Source of the DNA: Verrucomicrobiia bacterium
GTDB lineage: Bacteria > Verrucomicrobiota > Verrucomicrobiia > JABWAM01
Reading direction: 5' to 3'
NCBI GenBank assembly: GCA_028687435.1
Contig: JAQUAF010000006.1
Location: forward strand, 1-64,000
DNA length: 64,000 bases
Made by a program: the position numbers and the translations under genes. This document shows positions 42,317 to 51,241 of the stretch, one piece after another; the stretch's first letter is position 1, and every line of letters begins with the position of its first letter. Under the pieces are notes generated by a model that was given only the letters and a program-made list of their open reading frames with translations, was not told where the DNA came from and ran no database searches.

Positions 42317-43392
42317 ATCGGACTTTTTGGAAGGAAAAGAAGGTTTTTTTAACAGGTCATACCGGCTTCAAGGGCGGGTGGCTTTCCCTTTGGTTGAGGC
42401 ATTTGGGCGCCGCCGTTTCAGGATATGCCTTGAAACCGGAAACATCCCCGTCTTTTTTTTCCGTGGCCCGGGTTGACGGTGACATGACTTCCAAGTTTGG
42501 CGATGTGCGGGATATCGAGCGGGTGCAGGCCATGATGAGTGGGGCCAGTCCCGAGATCGTTTTTCATCTGGCGGCCCAGCCCTTGGTGCGCGATTCCTAT
42601 GCCGATCCCGTTGGCACTTATGCGACGAATGTGATGGGAACCGTTCATTTTCTCGAGGCCGCGCGCAAGACGCCTTCGGTGCGGGTTGCCGTGGTGATCA
42701 CAAGCGACAAGTGTTATGACAATCGCGAGTGGGATCGCGGCTATCGCGAGGATGATCCCATGGGCGGAAGCGACCCCTATTCCAGCAGCAAGGGATGCGC
42801 CGAACTGGCGGCCGCCGCCTATCGAAAATCGTTTTTTGCCGATGACCGGGTGTCGGTGGCCACAGGACGCGCGGGAAATGTCATCGGAGGCGGCGATTGG
42901 GCCAGAGACCGGCTTATCCCCGATCTGGTGCGTGCCTGTGTTGCTGGTCAACCTCTGCATTTGCGTTATCCCCACGCCGTCCGGCCCTGGCAACATGTGT
43001 TGGAACCTCTGCATGGATATCTCCTGCTGGCCCGGCGTTTGTGGGAAGGGGGAAAAAAATGGGCTGAAAGCTGGAACTTTGGGCCGGCGGAAAAGGATCA
43101 TTGGACCGTGTTGGACGTGGTGAAAAAGGCCGCGCCATTCTGGGGGCCGGAGGCCGCATGGACCGTGGATGACGCCAACCATCCCCACGAAGCCCATTTC
43201 CTGAAATTGGATTGCGCGAAAGCCCGTTCGCGCCTGGGATGGGCTCCAGCCCTGGATTTGAACACCGCCCTTGAATGGACCATGGCCTGGTACCGCGCCC
43301 AGGCCTCCGGCAAAACAGACATGCGCGAATTCAGCCTCAAGCAGATTCAGGATTACGAGCAGCGGCTTGGAGCCTGTAGTTCGGCTGTTTAG
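42313..43392 (+). CDS. rfbG: CDP-glucose 4,6-dehydratase
   Basis: RfbG converts CDP-glucose to CDP-4-keto-6-deoxyglucose with bound NAD. The 359-residue protein has the short-chain dehydrogenase glycines FLTGHTGFKGGWLS, then VFHLAAQPLVRDSY, the active-site serine-lysine region TSDKCYDNREW with catalytic YSSSK (PYSSSKGCAE) and RAGNVIGGGDWARDR. It starts at 42313 within the preceding stop. Its own stop TAG (43390-43392) is part of a tandem array unit. It is always paired with RfbF in known pathways. Confidence 0.93.
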   Translation: MNRTFWKEKKVFLTGHTGFKGGWLSLWLRHLGAAVSGYALKPETSPSFFSVARVDGDMTSKFGDVRDIERVQAMMSGASPEIVFHLAAQPLVRDSYADPVGTYATNVMGTVHFLEAARKTPSVRVAVVITSDKCYDNREWDRGYREDDPMGGSDPYSSSKGCAELAAAAYRKSFFADDRVSVATGRAGNVIGGGDWARDRLIPDLVRACVAGQPLHLRYPHAVRPWQHVLEPLHGYLLLARRLWEGGKKWAESWNFGPAEKDHWTVLDVVKKAAPFWGPEAAWTVDDANHPHEAHFLKLDCAKARSRLGWAPALDLNTALEWTMAWYRAQASGKTDMREFSLKQIQDYEQRLGACSSAV

Positions 43393-43405
43393 GCTGTTAG
43401 GCTGC
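43383..43405 (+). repeat. 3'-polarity array supplying the rfbG stop codon
   Basis: GGCTGTTTAGGCTGTTAGGCTG includes the TAG stop of rfbG at 43390-43392, so the array begins inside the coding region. Confidence 0.7.
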
Positions 43406-43431
43406 AGAAATGGAGAGTCTCAACACCATAA

Positions 43432-43500
43432 AAGAAATAGCAAGGATTTTTTCCGCAAATCCCGCGGTGATGGGATGCAAGTTTGGGTTGGCGCCCGACA
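43432..43500 (+). repeat. Spacer block shared with 57328-57395
   Basis: AGCAAGGATTTTTTCCGC..., GGGTTGGCGCCCGACAGCC lines up with a similar block between the arrays at 57328-57395. Translated, both give a phrase like FGLAP-(D/K)SL, hinting at a common relic. The rest of the 442-base spacer has GAACCGTGAACC units (43711-43770) and no gene. Confidence 0.5.
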
Positions 43501-43787
43501 GCCTCTCACAAAAACTTCTGACTGGTGAATCCTGGCCATCCTGTCTATCGATGTAAATTTCACCCGTCATTCCATTCATCCCCATTTGTGCCTCTTGAGC
43601 CTTTTTGCGGCCATTCTGCAAACGGCAATGAACGTATTCCCAACAGCCTGACAATCTCTCATCCCAACACCGTCCGCAAAAAACATCATCATCCTTTTCC
43701 AACCAGCAACCATTGAACCGCTGAACCGTGAACCTCCTAACCCACCCCCCCTCTAACCCCTGAACCTTTTTGAGTACCCATCGATTT

Positions 43788-43824
43788 CCTAATAGTCTAA
43801 CAGCCTGACAGTCTAATAGCCTAA
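43788..43824 (+). repeat. 5'-polarity array before the epimerase gene
   Basis: CTAATAGT, CTAACAGC, CTGACAGT, CTAATAGC and CTAATT end ten bases before the GTG start. Confidence 0.75.
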
Positions 43825-43834
43825 TTCATCCCCC

Positions 43835-44389
43835 GTGACCATCCACCCCATTCCCCTGCCCGGCGCCGCACTGATTGATGCGGCCCCTTTCCGCGATCAT
43901 CGCGGCCTTTTCGCCCGGTTTTATTGCGAAAAGGAATTGGCGTCCCTGCTTGGCGGGCGCCGGATCGTCAACGTGAATTTCTCTCGCACCAATCGCGCCG
44001 GCGCTGTTCGCGGCTTGCATTTCCAACGCCCTCCCCATCAGGAAATGAAACTGGTCCGCTGCCTGCGGGGTTCGGTGTTCGATGTCATGGTGGACATCCG
44101 CCGGGAATCCCCCACGTTCCTGAAGTGGCACGGCGAAATCCTTTCGGCTGAAAACATGAAAATGTTTTGCATCCCGGAAGGGTTTGCCCATGGATTCCAA
44201 AATCTTGAGGACAATAGTGAATTGCTTTATCTGATGACTGCTTTTTATGTTCCGGAGAAGAAAGGCGCCATCCGGTACGATGACCCAAAAATTGGAATAA
44301 CTTGGCCTCGCGAGGTAACTGACATTTCTGAGGATGACGCCGCGCTGCCATTTCTCGGGGATAAGGCTGCTGTTGATCTGAGATTTTGA
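43835..44389 (+). CDS. RmlC-like 3,5-epimerase for a CDP-keto sugar
   Basis: The 184-residue protein is a cupin of the dTDP-4-dehydrorhamnose 3,5-epimerase family: FRDHRGLFARFYCEKE, NFSRTNRAGAVRGLHFQ with the catalytic histidine, MKLVRCLRGSVFDVMVDIR, then FCIPEGFAHGFQ and LLYLMTAFYVP with its conserved tyrosine. In this locus the substrate is probably CDP-4-keto-6-deoxyglucose from RfbG rather than the dTDP sugar, since no RmlA/B/D genes are nearby. The start is GTG. It is 442 bases after rfbG and 13 bases before the methyltransferase. Confidence 0.85.
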   Translation: MTIHPIPLPGAALIDAAPFRDHRGLFARFYCEKELASLLGGRRIVNVNFSRTNRAGAVRGLHFQRPPHQEMKLVRCLRGSVFDVMVDIRRESPTFLKWHGEILSAENMKMFCIPEGFAHGFQNLEDNSELLYLMTAFYVPEKKGAIRYDDPKIGITWPREVTDISEDDAALPFLGDKAAVDLRF

Positions 44390-44402
44390 TGGAGTTTTTG
44401 GA

Positions 44403-45632
44403 ATGAGATGCCGTCATTGCGATTTTGATTTAACCGAGCCATTTATTGATTTGGGCAGCGCTCCGCCTTCAAATGCTTATCTGAGCCGCGAGGCGCTTGC
44501 CAGACCGGAGAAATGGTATCCTTTGCGGGTTTACGTTTGTTCCAAATGCTGGCTGGTCCAAACCGAAGATTTTGCCGGACGCGGAGAATTGTTTGACTCC
44601 CATTATGCATATTTCAGTTCATATTCCACCACCTGGCTTGCCCACGCGGAAGCTTATGTCGGAAAAATGGCCGCCCGATTCAGCCTTTCAACAGAAAGCG
44701 TTGTTGTGGAAATTGCCGCCAACGACGGTTATCTGTTGCAATATGTCAAAGCCCGTGGCATTCCCTGTTATGGGGTTGAACCAACCGCGAGCACGGCTGC
44801 CGCCGCCAAAAACAGAAATTTGGACATCATTGAGGAATTTTTTGGCGTCCAACTGGCCAGGCGATTGACGGTTGCCGGCCGGCCGGCGGATTTGATGGTG
44901 GCCAATAATGTTCTCGCCCATGTTCCGGACATCAATGATTTTGTGACGGGTTTTGCGTTGCTTCTCAAACCCAACGGAGTGGCGACCTTTGAGTTTCCCC
45001 ATGCGCTTAACTTGATCGAGAAAAGACAGTTCGACACGATCTATCATGAGCATTATTCCTATCTTTCCTTGCTGGCCGTGGAGGGTGTTTTTAAGACCAA
45101 TGGCCTGAGGATTTTTGATGTCGAGGAAATCCCCACACATGGAGGCAGTTTGAGGATTTTTGCCCAGCGGGCGGACACGGGAAAACACGCGGTGCTGGAC
45201 CGCCTGGACGCATTGCGAAAGAAGGAACTGCAGGCGGGAATTTGCAGCAGGTCTTTTTACGCCGATTTTCAGAAAAAAGCCGTGCGAATAAAAAATGATT
45301 TGCTGGCTTTTTTGATCGACGCCGGGCAAAAGGGGCGCAAAGTCGCCGCCTATGGCGCCGCAGCCAAGGGAAACACTCTGCTGAATTATGCCGGAGTCCG
45401 TCCCGATCTCCTCCCCTATGTCGCTGATAAAAGTCCGGCCAAACAAGGCCAATGGTTGCCCGGCAGCCGCATCCCGATCGTATCCGAAGATCATCTTCGG
45501 AATAACCGGCCGGATGATATTCTCATTCTGCCCTGGAATATCAGGGATGAAATATTGGAACAATTGGCCTATGCCCGCGCTTGGGGAGCCCGGTTTGTCA
45601 TTGCTGTTCCAAAATTGGAATTGATCGAATGA
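44403..45632 (+). CDS. Sugar C-methyltransferase (C-3 type)
   Basis: This 409-residue protein has the three-part plan of NDP-sugar C-methyltransferases such as TylC3/NovU: a zinc site (CRHCDFDL and later VCSKCWLVQ), a SAM-binding core (VVVEIAANDGYLLQYVK, GVEPTASTAAAAK, MVANNVLAHVPDINDF) and a C-terminal Rossmann-like domain (KVAAYGAAAKGNTLLNY, then ADKSPAKQGQWLPGSRIPI). These enzymes methylate C-3 of 4-keto-6-deoxy sugars. Adjacent CDP-sugar genes imply a CDP-3-C-methyl-6-deoxyhexose. It overlaps the next gene by four bases (ATGA). Confidence 0.88.
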   Translation: MRCRHCDFDLTEPFIDLGSAPPSNAYLSREALARPEKWYPLRVYVCSKCWLVQTEDFAGRGELFDSHYAYFSSYSTTWLAHAEAYVGKMAARFSLSTESVVVEIAANDGYLLQYVKARGIPCYGVEPTASTAAAAKNRNLDIIEEFFGVQLARRLTVAGRPADLMVANNVLAHVPDINDFVTGFALLLKPNGVATFEFPHALNLIEKRQFDTIYHEHYSYLSLLAVEGVFKTNGLRIFDVEEIPTHGGSLRIFAQRADTGKHAVLDRLDALRKKELQAGICSRSFYADFQKKAVRIKNDLLAFLIDAGQKGRKVAAYGAAAKGNTLLNYAGVRPDLLPYVADKSPAKQGQWLPGSRIPIVSEDHLRNNRPDDILILPWNIRDEILEQLAYARAWGARFVIAVPKLELIE

Positions 45633-46546
45633 AACGGATCCTTGTCACGGGCGCCACGGGTTTCATTGGACGGGCTGTGTTGCCCCTTTTGGCCAGGGAA
45701 GGATGGGAGATTCAGGCGGTTTCCTCGCGGATTCCATCTCGCGAAGCCGATGGAATCCATTGGCGCCAGTGTGACCTGCTGAATCTGGAGGACGCCCGCA
45801 AACTGGTGAAAGAGGCTGCCGCAACCCATTGGCTGCACCTGGCCTGGTATGTCAAGCCTGGCCAATATTGGAATTCCCCGGAGAATTTCCGATGGGTGAC
45901 CGCCACCCTGGCCATGGCCGAGGCATTTCAAGCCGCCGGAGGAAAACGCCTGGTTGCGGCCGGAACATGCGCTGAATATGATTGGAATTATGGTTATTGC
46001 CGGGAGGATATCACCCCTTTGACACCCGGCACCGTGTATGGAAAAAGCAAGAATCTGCTTCAACAGATGCTTGCGGCTTACGGTGAAGCGCGCAATTTGG
46101 AAGTGGCTTGGGGACGCATATTCAACCTTTATGGGCCTCACGAAAACATGGAACGACTGGTTCCGATGGCTATCCATGCGCTGCTTCGTGGCGAGCCAGT
46201 TCCGTGCACACATGGCGGACAGATCCGCGATTTTCTCCATGTTGACGATGTCGCATCGGCTTTTGTCCAATTGGTGTCTTCAACAGCCACCGGCGCGTTC
46301 AACGTCGCATCGAATGTTCCCGTTGCCATCAGGGATATTCTGGCCGTGATTGCCGGCCGGCTTTCGGGACAAAACTTATTGCGTCCGGGAATGATGCCTG
46401 CGGCTGCGGACGATCCGCCGCTGGTTGTGGGAGATAATCGACGGCTGTGTTCCCTGGGCTGGAAGCCGGGAATCGGGCTTGAAAGCGGAATCGCCCAAAC
46501 CGTCCAATGGTGGAAAGACCGATCGAAGACGGCGCCGGACAATTAA
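45629..46546 (+). CDS. NAD-dependent sugar epimerase/reductase
   Basis: This 305-residue short-chain dehydrogenase starts KRILVTGATGFIGRAVLPLL and retains LHLAWYVKPGQYW, LVAAGTCAEYDW, the catalytic tyrosine-lysine pair in TVYGKSKNLLQ, and FNLYGPHENMERLVP. Its place after the C-methyltransferase suggests it reduces the C-4 keto group, completing the branched CDP-sugar. It could instead be an epimerase; sequence alone does not decide. A four-base ATGA overlap links it to the methyltransferase, while 31 bases separate it from the first radical SAM gene. Confidence 0.82.
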   Translation: MKRILVTGATGFIGRAVLPLLAREGWEIQAVSSRIPSREADGIHWRQCDLLNLEDARKLVKEAAATHWLHLAWYVKPGQYWNSPENFRWVTATLAMAEAFQAAGGKRLVAAGTCAEYDWNYGYCREDITPLTPGTVYGKSKNLLQQMLAAYGEARNLEVAWGRIFNLYGPHENMERLVPMAIHALLRGEPVPCTHGGQIRDFLHVDDVASAFVQLVSSTATGAFNVASNVPVAIRDILAVIAGRLSGQNLLRPGMMPAAADDPPLVVGDNRRLCSLGWKPGIGLESGIAQTVQWWKDRSKTAPDN

Positions 46547-46577
46547 AAAACAACCGGACATTTTGGCGGAAACAACC

Positions 46578-47606
46578 ATGAAAGCGGAAATAAAACCACG
46601 CATTGAATTACAGGGGCGCACGCGTCTCGAGGAAGTTATTCCCCTTGCCACGCCATTCATGATCTTTCTTGATCCATCGAGCGCCTGCAATTTTCAATGC
46701 CGGTTTTGCCCGACCGGAAACCGGGAGCTGATACGCCGCACGGGACGTTTTCAGGGATTGTTGGATTATGATCTCTGCCGGAAGATTGTGGATGACTTGG
46801 GCCAATTTGACAAAAAAATCAAGGTTCTGCGCATGTACAAGGATGGCGAGCCCCTGTTGAATCCAAAATTTCCCGAGATGGTCGCTTATGCCAAACAAAG
46901 CGGACACGCCGAACGGGTGGATACGACGACCAATGCGGCCTTGCTGAATCCCGAACTCAATCTGCGCCTGGTCGGCGCCGGACTGGACCGCCTCAATGTT
47001 TCCATTGCGGGCATAACCGACGAAAAATACCTGGAATTTTGCGGCAGTAAAATTGAGTTGAAAAAGATCGCGGCCAATCTCAGACACTTTTATCAGCACC
47101 GCGGAAGTTGTGAGGTGGTTGTAAAAACCATTGCCGAAAACATCCGGGAGTCGGAACACCGGAAATTTTATGAAATGTTTGGTGATATTGCCGACCGTAT
47201 TTTCATCGAACACATGGCCCCATGCTGGCCGGAATTCGATTATTCCGGATTGAACGCGGATTTCTCAGTCGGCATCTATGGCAACGAGGTGAGCGAGACA
47301 AAGGCGTGTCCTTATGTGTTTTATTCCATTTCAGTCAATTCGGATGGCACGGTCAGCGCCTGTTTTCTTGACTGGGAAAGGCGGCTGATTGTGGGCGACG
47401 CCAGACGGCAATCGCTCAGGGAGATCTGGGAGGGCGAGGCCATGCGGAAAATGAGGATCATGATGCTGGAATTTCGCCGGGATGCCCATCCGGTCTGCCG
47501 CAATTGCGGGCAGCTGACCAACTGCCGGCCGGATAATATCGACGCCTACGCTGAAACCCTGCTTGGAAAAATAAAAAAACGGAATGATGGAGGTCTGAAC
47601 CTTTGA
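46578..47606 (+). CDS. Radical SAM/SPASM enzyme (first of the locus)
   Basis: From the ATG at 46578 this 342-residue protein has the radical SAM cluster motif C37-x3-C41-x2-C44 in SACNFQCRFCPTG. The SAM-binding glycine-glutamate stretch is YKDGEPLLNPKF. A C-terminal cysteine group (CPYVFYSIS, SACFLDWERR, CRNCGQLTNC) fits a SPASM auxiliary 4Fe-4S domain. Radical SAM-SPASM proteins modify peptides or small molecules, and in glycan loci some act on sugars. The substrate is unknown. It lies between the CDP-sugar genes and the AT-rich radical SAM pair. Confidence 0.82.
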   Translation: MKAEIKPRIELQGRTRLEEVIPLATPFMIFLDPSSACNFQCRFCPTGNRELIRRTGRFQGLLDYDLCRKIVDDLGQFDKKIKVLRMYKDGEPLLNPKFPEMVAYAKQSGHAERVDTTTNAALLNPELNLRLVGAGLDRLNVSIAGITDEKYLEFCGSKIELKKIAANLRHFYQHRGSCEVVVKTIAENIRESEHRKFYEMFGDIADRIFIEHMAPCWPEFDYSGLNADFSVGIYGNEVSETKACPYVFYSISVNSDGTVSACFLDWERRLIVGDARRQSLREIWEGEAMRKMRIMMLEFRRDAHPVCRNCGQLTNCRPDNIDAYAETLLGKIKKRNDGGLNL

Positions 47607-47633
47607 ATGACATCGGAGATTGAAAATTGAGAT

Positions 47634-48731
47634 ATGGGTAATATTGAATCAATAGACGGACAGAATTCAAAACTGATGCAATCCGATGCTTGCAATCCGG
47701 AACGGATTGCTGAAAGGTTTGCCCATATTTGCGCAGCGGTGAAAAATCATCAATTGTTGACGTTGAATATTGAAGTGACGTCGATATGTAATTTGAGATG
47801 TGCTTTTTGCGGAATGCACGGCAGAAAAGAAACTGCAAACAAAAAGTCTGAAAATGAAAAAATAAAAAAACACATGTCCTTGGAATTGTTTAAGGATATC
47901 GTAAAAAAATGTCATGGAATGAGCCGTTTCAAGGCGCTTTTTTTGCATGGATTGGGTGAACCCTTGTTGAATCCTCACCTTGTGGAAATGGTAAGAATAG
48001 CCAGAATGGCTGGCATTGCAGAATCGATTATCTTGATAACCAACGGTGTCTTATTGAAGTCGGAGTTGTTCAAGGCGCTTGTTGATGCGGGTGTTGATGT
48101 GTTTAGAATCAGCTTGGATATTATTGATCCTGATATGTATTGCCGGATTAAGGGCGCGGACTTGTGCGAAAATGTTATCAAAAATATCGATGCATGTTTG
48201 ACGATGATAAAGATGGAATCGTTAGAAATATCGATGAGTATCGAGTGCAAACAGTCGGATGCGGGCGAATATTATTCGCGCCAGACAAGAGAAATTTCGA
48301 AATATTTTTTAGATAAGATTTCCGGGCTGCCAAAGGTCAATATCCGTGTTGTAAAATTGTTTAATTGGAACGAAAGGGACGCTCAACTCGTCGCAATAGA
48401 GGAGATGAAGGGAGGATTCCTGAGAAAATTGCCATGTGAGCAGCCTTTTTGCATAATGATGATCCATTCGGATGGAGATGTGTCGCCATGTTGCTGCGAT
48501 GCGAAAAAGGAGTTGATTATTGGAAATATTTCCTCGGCGGATCACTTGCGCAAATTTTTATTTTCAGAGAAACTTGCCGAAATACGAAAGTCCCTTTTAA
48601 TGCAGGATTATCGCGGAATTCTTGTGTGCCAATATTGTGATTCGAATTCCGGTGTTGATGACGTTCTTTTAAAAAACAGGGAATTGGCACTTGAAATTTT
48701 ATGCCAGGCGTCCTGTGGAGAAATAGCATGA
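47634..48731 (+). CDS. Radical SAM/SPASM enzyme, paralog 1
   Basis: The 365-residue protein has the cluster C52-x3-C56-x2-C59 (TSICNLRCAFCGMH), the loop LHGLGEPLLNPHL, and a SPASM-like tail with CEQPFCIMMIHSDGDVSPCCC and CQYCDSN. It resembles the protein at 50061 along its whole length, including KKHMSLELFK and AGVDVFRISLDIID, so the two are duplicates. It is AT-richer than the earlier locus genes. Its last bases overlap the following methyltransferase (ATGA at 48728), which suggests the two enzymes act on one substrate. Confidence 0.85.
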   Translation: MGNIESIDGQNSKLMQSDACNPERIAERFAHICAAVKNHQLLTLNIEVTSICNLRCAFCGMHGRKETANKKSENEKIKKHMSLELFKDIVKKCHGMSRFKALFLHGLGEPLLNPHLVEMVRIARMAGIAESIILITNGVLLKSELFKALVDAGVDVFRISLDIIDPDMYCRIKGADLCENVIKNIDACLTMIKMESLEISMSIECKQSDAGEYYSRQTREISKYFLDKISGLPKVNIRVVKLFNWNERDAQLVAIEEMKGGFLRKLPCEQPFCIMMIHSDGDVSPCCCDAKKELIIGNISSADHLRKFLFSEKLAEIRKSLLMQDYRGILVCQYCDSNSGVDDVLLKNRELALEILCQASCGEIA

Positions 48732-49942
48732 CAGCATTTCGGCCTGAATGTCCGATCTGCCAGGGGACGCGCATCCGGCGGATTTTTTATCTTGAATGCG
48801 GAAAAATCGACCGTTCACGCCTTTATTCAAAAGTGCGGTTGAATGTCTGCAGCCGTTGTGGACATGGGTTTAATGGAATAACGCCGAGGGAAATCCGTGC
48901 GTTAAACATGTATTACTGCCGGGATTATGCAAGAGAGAATTTGTGTTTGCCGAAAAAAATGGCTCCATCATTGGGAAAAAAAGGCAGTTATGTTTTTCAA
49001 AATTATGATCGCGCGCTTTCAATCCTTTTGCCGTATTTGAATTTTCAATCTAAAATCCTCGACGTGGGTTGTGGAACCGGAAATCTTATTCATTATCTTG
49101 TCCGAAAGGGATATGATCAAGCCGTCGGAGTGGATATGAGTGCTATATATGTGGATGAGGCGCAAAAAAAAGGTGTTCCTGTCAGGCGAGGCAAGGCCGA
49201 AGAACTGCCTTTTGACAATCAAATGTTCGATGCGGTGATTATGGAGCAGGTGTTGGAACATGTGATCAATCCGGCGCGCGCGTTTAAAGAGGCAAGAAGG
49301 GTTTTGAAAAATAATGGAATTTTGTTTGTCGGAGTCCCGGATGCGGCAAGATACGGCGATATCCGCTTTTTCGATTTTTATTGGCTGCTGATACGGGAGC
49401 ATATTCAGCATTTCGATATTCACCATTTGAATGCGTTGGCTGGATACGGGGGGTTTGAATTATTGCAAAATCAGCGGAATGAACATGTGCTTTTGAATGG
49501 AAAAATGTCAATGCCAAATTTATCGGCAATTTATCGCTCAGGCCGATGTTGCGGACTGTCAAGACTGGTTTGCAAAAATGACCTTGCCTTCCGATTTGAA
49601 AAATATCTGGCGCATGAAAGCGGTTGTCTCTCGCAAAAGAGGGAAAAAATTAAAAAACTGGAAAAAAGCGGACGGCCCGTATGCGTTTGGGGTATTGGAA
49701 GGGAATTTTTATATCTTTATGAGTCTGCAGGGTTGAAAAATTGCAAGATCACTGCGCTTATTGATGCAAATTTTCACAAGCAAAAATTTTCAAAGATAAA
49801 CGGAATGCCGGTTGCGCCGCCTTCCATTTTGCGAACTGCGGATGAAGACAGTGTTCTATTGATTACGGCGACAGCCTATGTGGAAGATATAAAAAGAGCG
49901 ATCCGAAATTATGATTTCAATGGAAAAATTATGACATTATAA
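48728..49942 (+). CDS. Class I SAM-dependent methyltransferase with zinc-ribbon start
   Basis: This 404-residue protein opens with a zinc-ribbon-like CPICQGTRIRRI and VCSRCGHGFN. The SAM domain follows with ILDVGCGTGNLIHYL, GVDMSAIYVDEAQ and AVIMEQVLEHVINP. The C-terminal third (PVCVWGIGREFLYLYESAGL, then ITALIDANFHKQ) is a Rossmann-like domain as in C-methyltransferases of sugars. The architecture parallels the C-methyltransferase at 44403 but the sequence is distinct. It is translationally coupled to radical SAM paralog 1. Confidence 0.82.
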   Translation: MTAFRPECPICQGTRIRRIFYLECGKIDRSRLYSKVRLNVCSRCGHGFNGITPREIRALNMYYCRDYARENLCLPKKMAPSLGKKGSYVFQNYDRALSILLPYLNFQSKILDVGCGTGNLIHYLVRKGYDQAVGVDMSAIYVDEAQKKGVPVRRGKAEELPFDNQMFDAVIMEQVLEHVINPARAFKEARRVLKNNGILFVGVPDAARYGDIRFFDFYWLLIREHIQHFDIHHLNALAGYGGFELLQNQRNEHVLLNGKMSMPNLSAIYRSGRCCGLSRLVCKNDLAFRFEKYLAHESGCLSQKREKIKKLEKSGRPVCVWGIGREFLYLYESAGLKNCKITALIDANFHKQKFSKINGMPVAPPSILRTADEDSVLLITATAYVEDIKRAIRNYDFNGKIMTL

Positions 49943-49946
49943 AATA

Positions 49947-50048
49947 ATGAGTAAAGAGAGGAAGATGACTGTATCGCGATTTTTTATAAGGGCATTGTTC
50001 AAAAAGTCTACAAAGGAAAAATATCCACCAAAAGATCGTGCCCGATGA
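49947..50048 (+). CDS. Possible small basic peptide (33 aa)
   Basis: ATG at 49947 opens a 33-codon frame in the 118-base gap between the methyltransferase and radical SAM paralog 2. The peptide is strongly basic (SKERKMTVSRFFIRALFKK and KEKYPPKDRAR) with no cysteine. It could be a small regulatory protein or precursor, or just a chance frame. No clear ribosome-binding sequence is present. Confidence 0.2.
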   Translation: MSKERKMTVSRFFIRALFKKSTKEKYPPKDRAR

Positions 50049-50060
50049 ATCTGAGACGGT

Positions 50061-51155
50061 ATGAACGAGTATAATAATAAAATGAAGATGAATTTAGAAA
50101 TAAAAGCGGTGCCTGCGGATGCCTGCAATCAGGAAAAAAAAGATGAAAGGCTCACCCATATTTTGGATGCGATCAGGGATCGGCAGTTATTGGCGTTAAA
50201 CATTGAGACCACTTCATTTTGCAATTTAAAGTGTATTTTTTGCAGAATGCATGCTGAAAGGGTCGGCAAAACCGATGAGAAAGGACAAAGTGGGGGGGGG
50301 AAAATAAAAAAGCATATGTCCTTGGAACTTTTCAAGAAAATTATGGAAAAGTGTCGGGGGCTGGACCGCTTGAAGACGCTTTTTTTGCATGGTTTGGGGG
50401 AACCGTTGTTGAATCCGCATCTTGTCGAGATGGTCAGAATCGCCAAAACCTGCGATATTGCGGAAAAGATCACGTTGATAACCAATGCTGTGTTATTGAA
50501 ACAGCAATTATTCAGAGAGCTTGTTGCAGCGGGAGTTGATAATTTTCGAATAAGCTTGGATGTCATTGACCGAGATCAATATCGCAAAATCAAGGGCGCG
50601 GATGTGGGAGAGGTCGTTTTAAAAAATATTGACGACTGTTTGGTTGAGATAAAAAATAATTCGCTACCAGTCTCATTGAGCATTGAATGTATGGAATCGG
50701 CTGTTGATAAAAATTATGCGGATGAATCGGAAAAAATAACGGAATATTTTTCAGAAAAAATCCGTCGTTTGCCCAAAGTGGATGTCCGGCTTGTGAAATT
50801 GGTTAATTGGAATGAGCGAGGTGAGCGATATGAAAAATTTCAAAGAAAATTCCCATGCGAGCAGGCATTTTATATGTTGATGATTCATTCGGATGGAGAT
50901 GTGTCGATGTGTTGCAAAGATGACAGAAAGGAATTACTGATAGGAACTGTTTCGTCAGTGGATAGTTTGAGGGATTTATTATCTTCAGAAAAACTCATTG
51001 CAATGCGGAAAGCTCTTTTATTGCAGGATTACAGCCTAATTTCAGCGTGCCGACATTGCGACCTGCGCACTAGCGTGGATGCCGAGTTGCTGGAAAAGAA
51101 GGATTTTTTATTGGGGTTTTTATTTCCAGTCAAAAAAAGTCTGGATAATCCATGA
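50061..51155 (+). CDS. Radical SAM/SPASM enzyme, paralog 2
   Basis: This 364-residue protein is a close paralog of the one at 47634. It has C54-x3-C58-x2-C61 (SFCNLKCIFCRMH), HGLGEPLLNPHLVEMVRIAK, LDVIDRDQYRKIKGADVGE and the SPASM-like tail CEQAFYMLMIHSDGDVSMCC and CRHCDLR. One of the tail cysteines of paralog 1 (in CCC) is lost here, so auxiliary cluster binding may differ. It is AT-rich like its twin. A methyltransferase follows 86 bases later, repeating the enzyme order of the first copy. Confidence 0.85.
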   Translation: MNEYNNKMKMNLEIKAVPADACNQEKKDERLTHILDAIRDRQLLALNIETTSFCNLKCIFCRMHAERVGKTDEKGQSGGGKIKKHMSLELFKKIMEKCRGLDRLKTLFLHGLGEPLLNPHLVEMVRIAKTCDIAEKITLITNAVLLKQQLFRELVAAGVDNFRISLDVIDRDQYRKIKGADVGEVVLKNIDDCLVEIKNNSLPVSLSIECMESAVDKNYADESEKITEYFSEKIRRLPKVDVRLVKLVNWNERGERYEKFQRKFPCEQAFYMLMIHSDGDVSMCCKDDRKELLIGTVSSVDSLRDLLSSEKLIAMRKALLLQDYSLISACRHCDLRTSVDAELLEKKDFLLGFLFPVKKSLDNP

Positions 51156-51241
51156 ATTCTTGGAAAGTTTGAAGTTCAAAGCGTGATGGAACTATCGTGT
51201 ATGAGAAAAATAAAATAAAACTGAAACAATAGGAAACCTTT

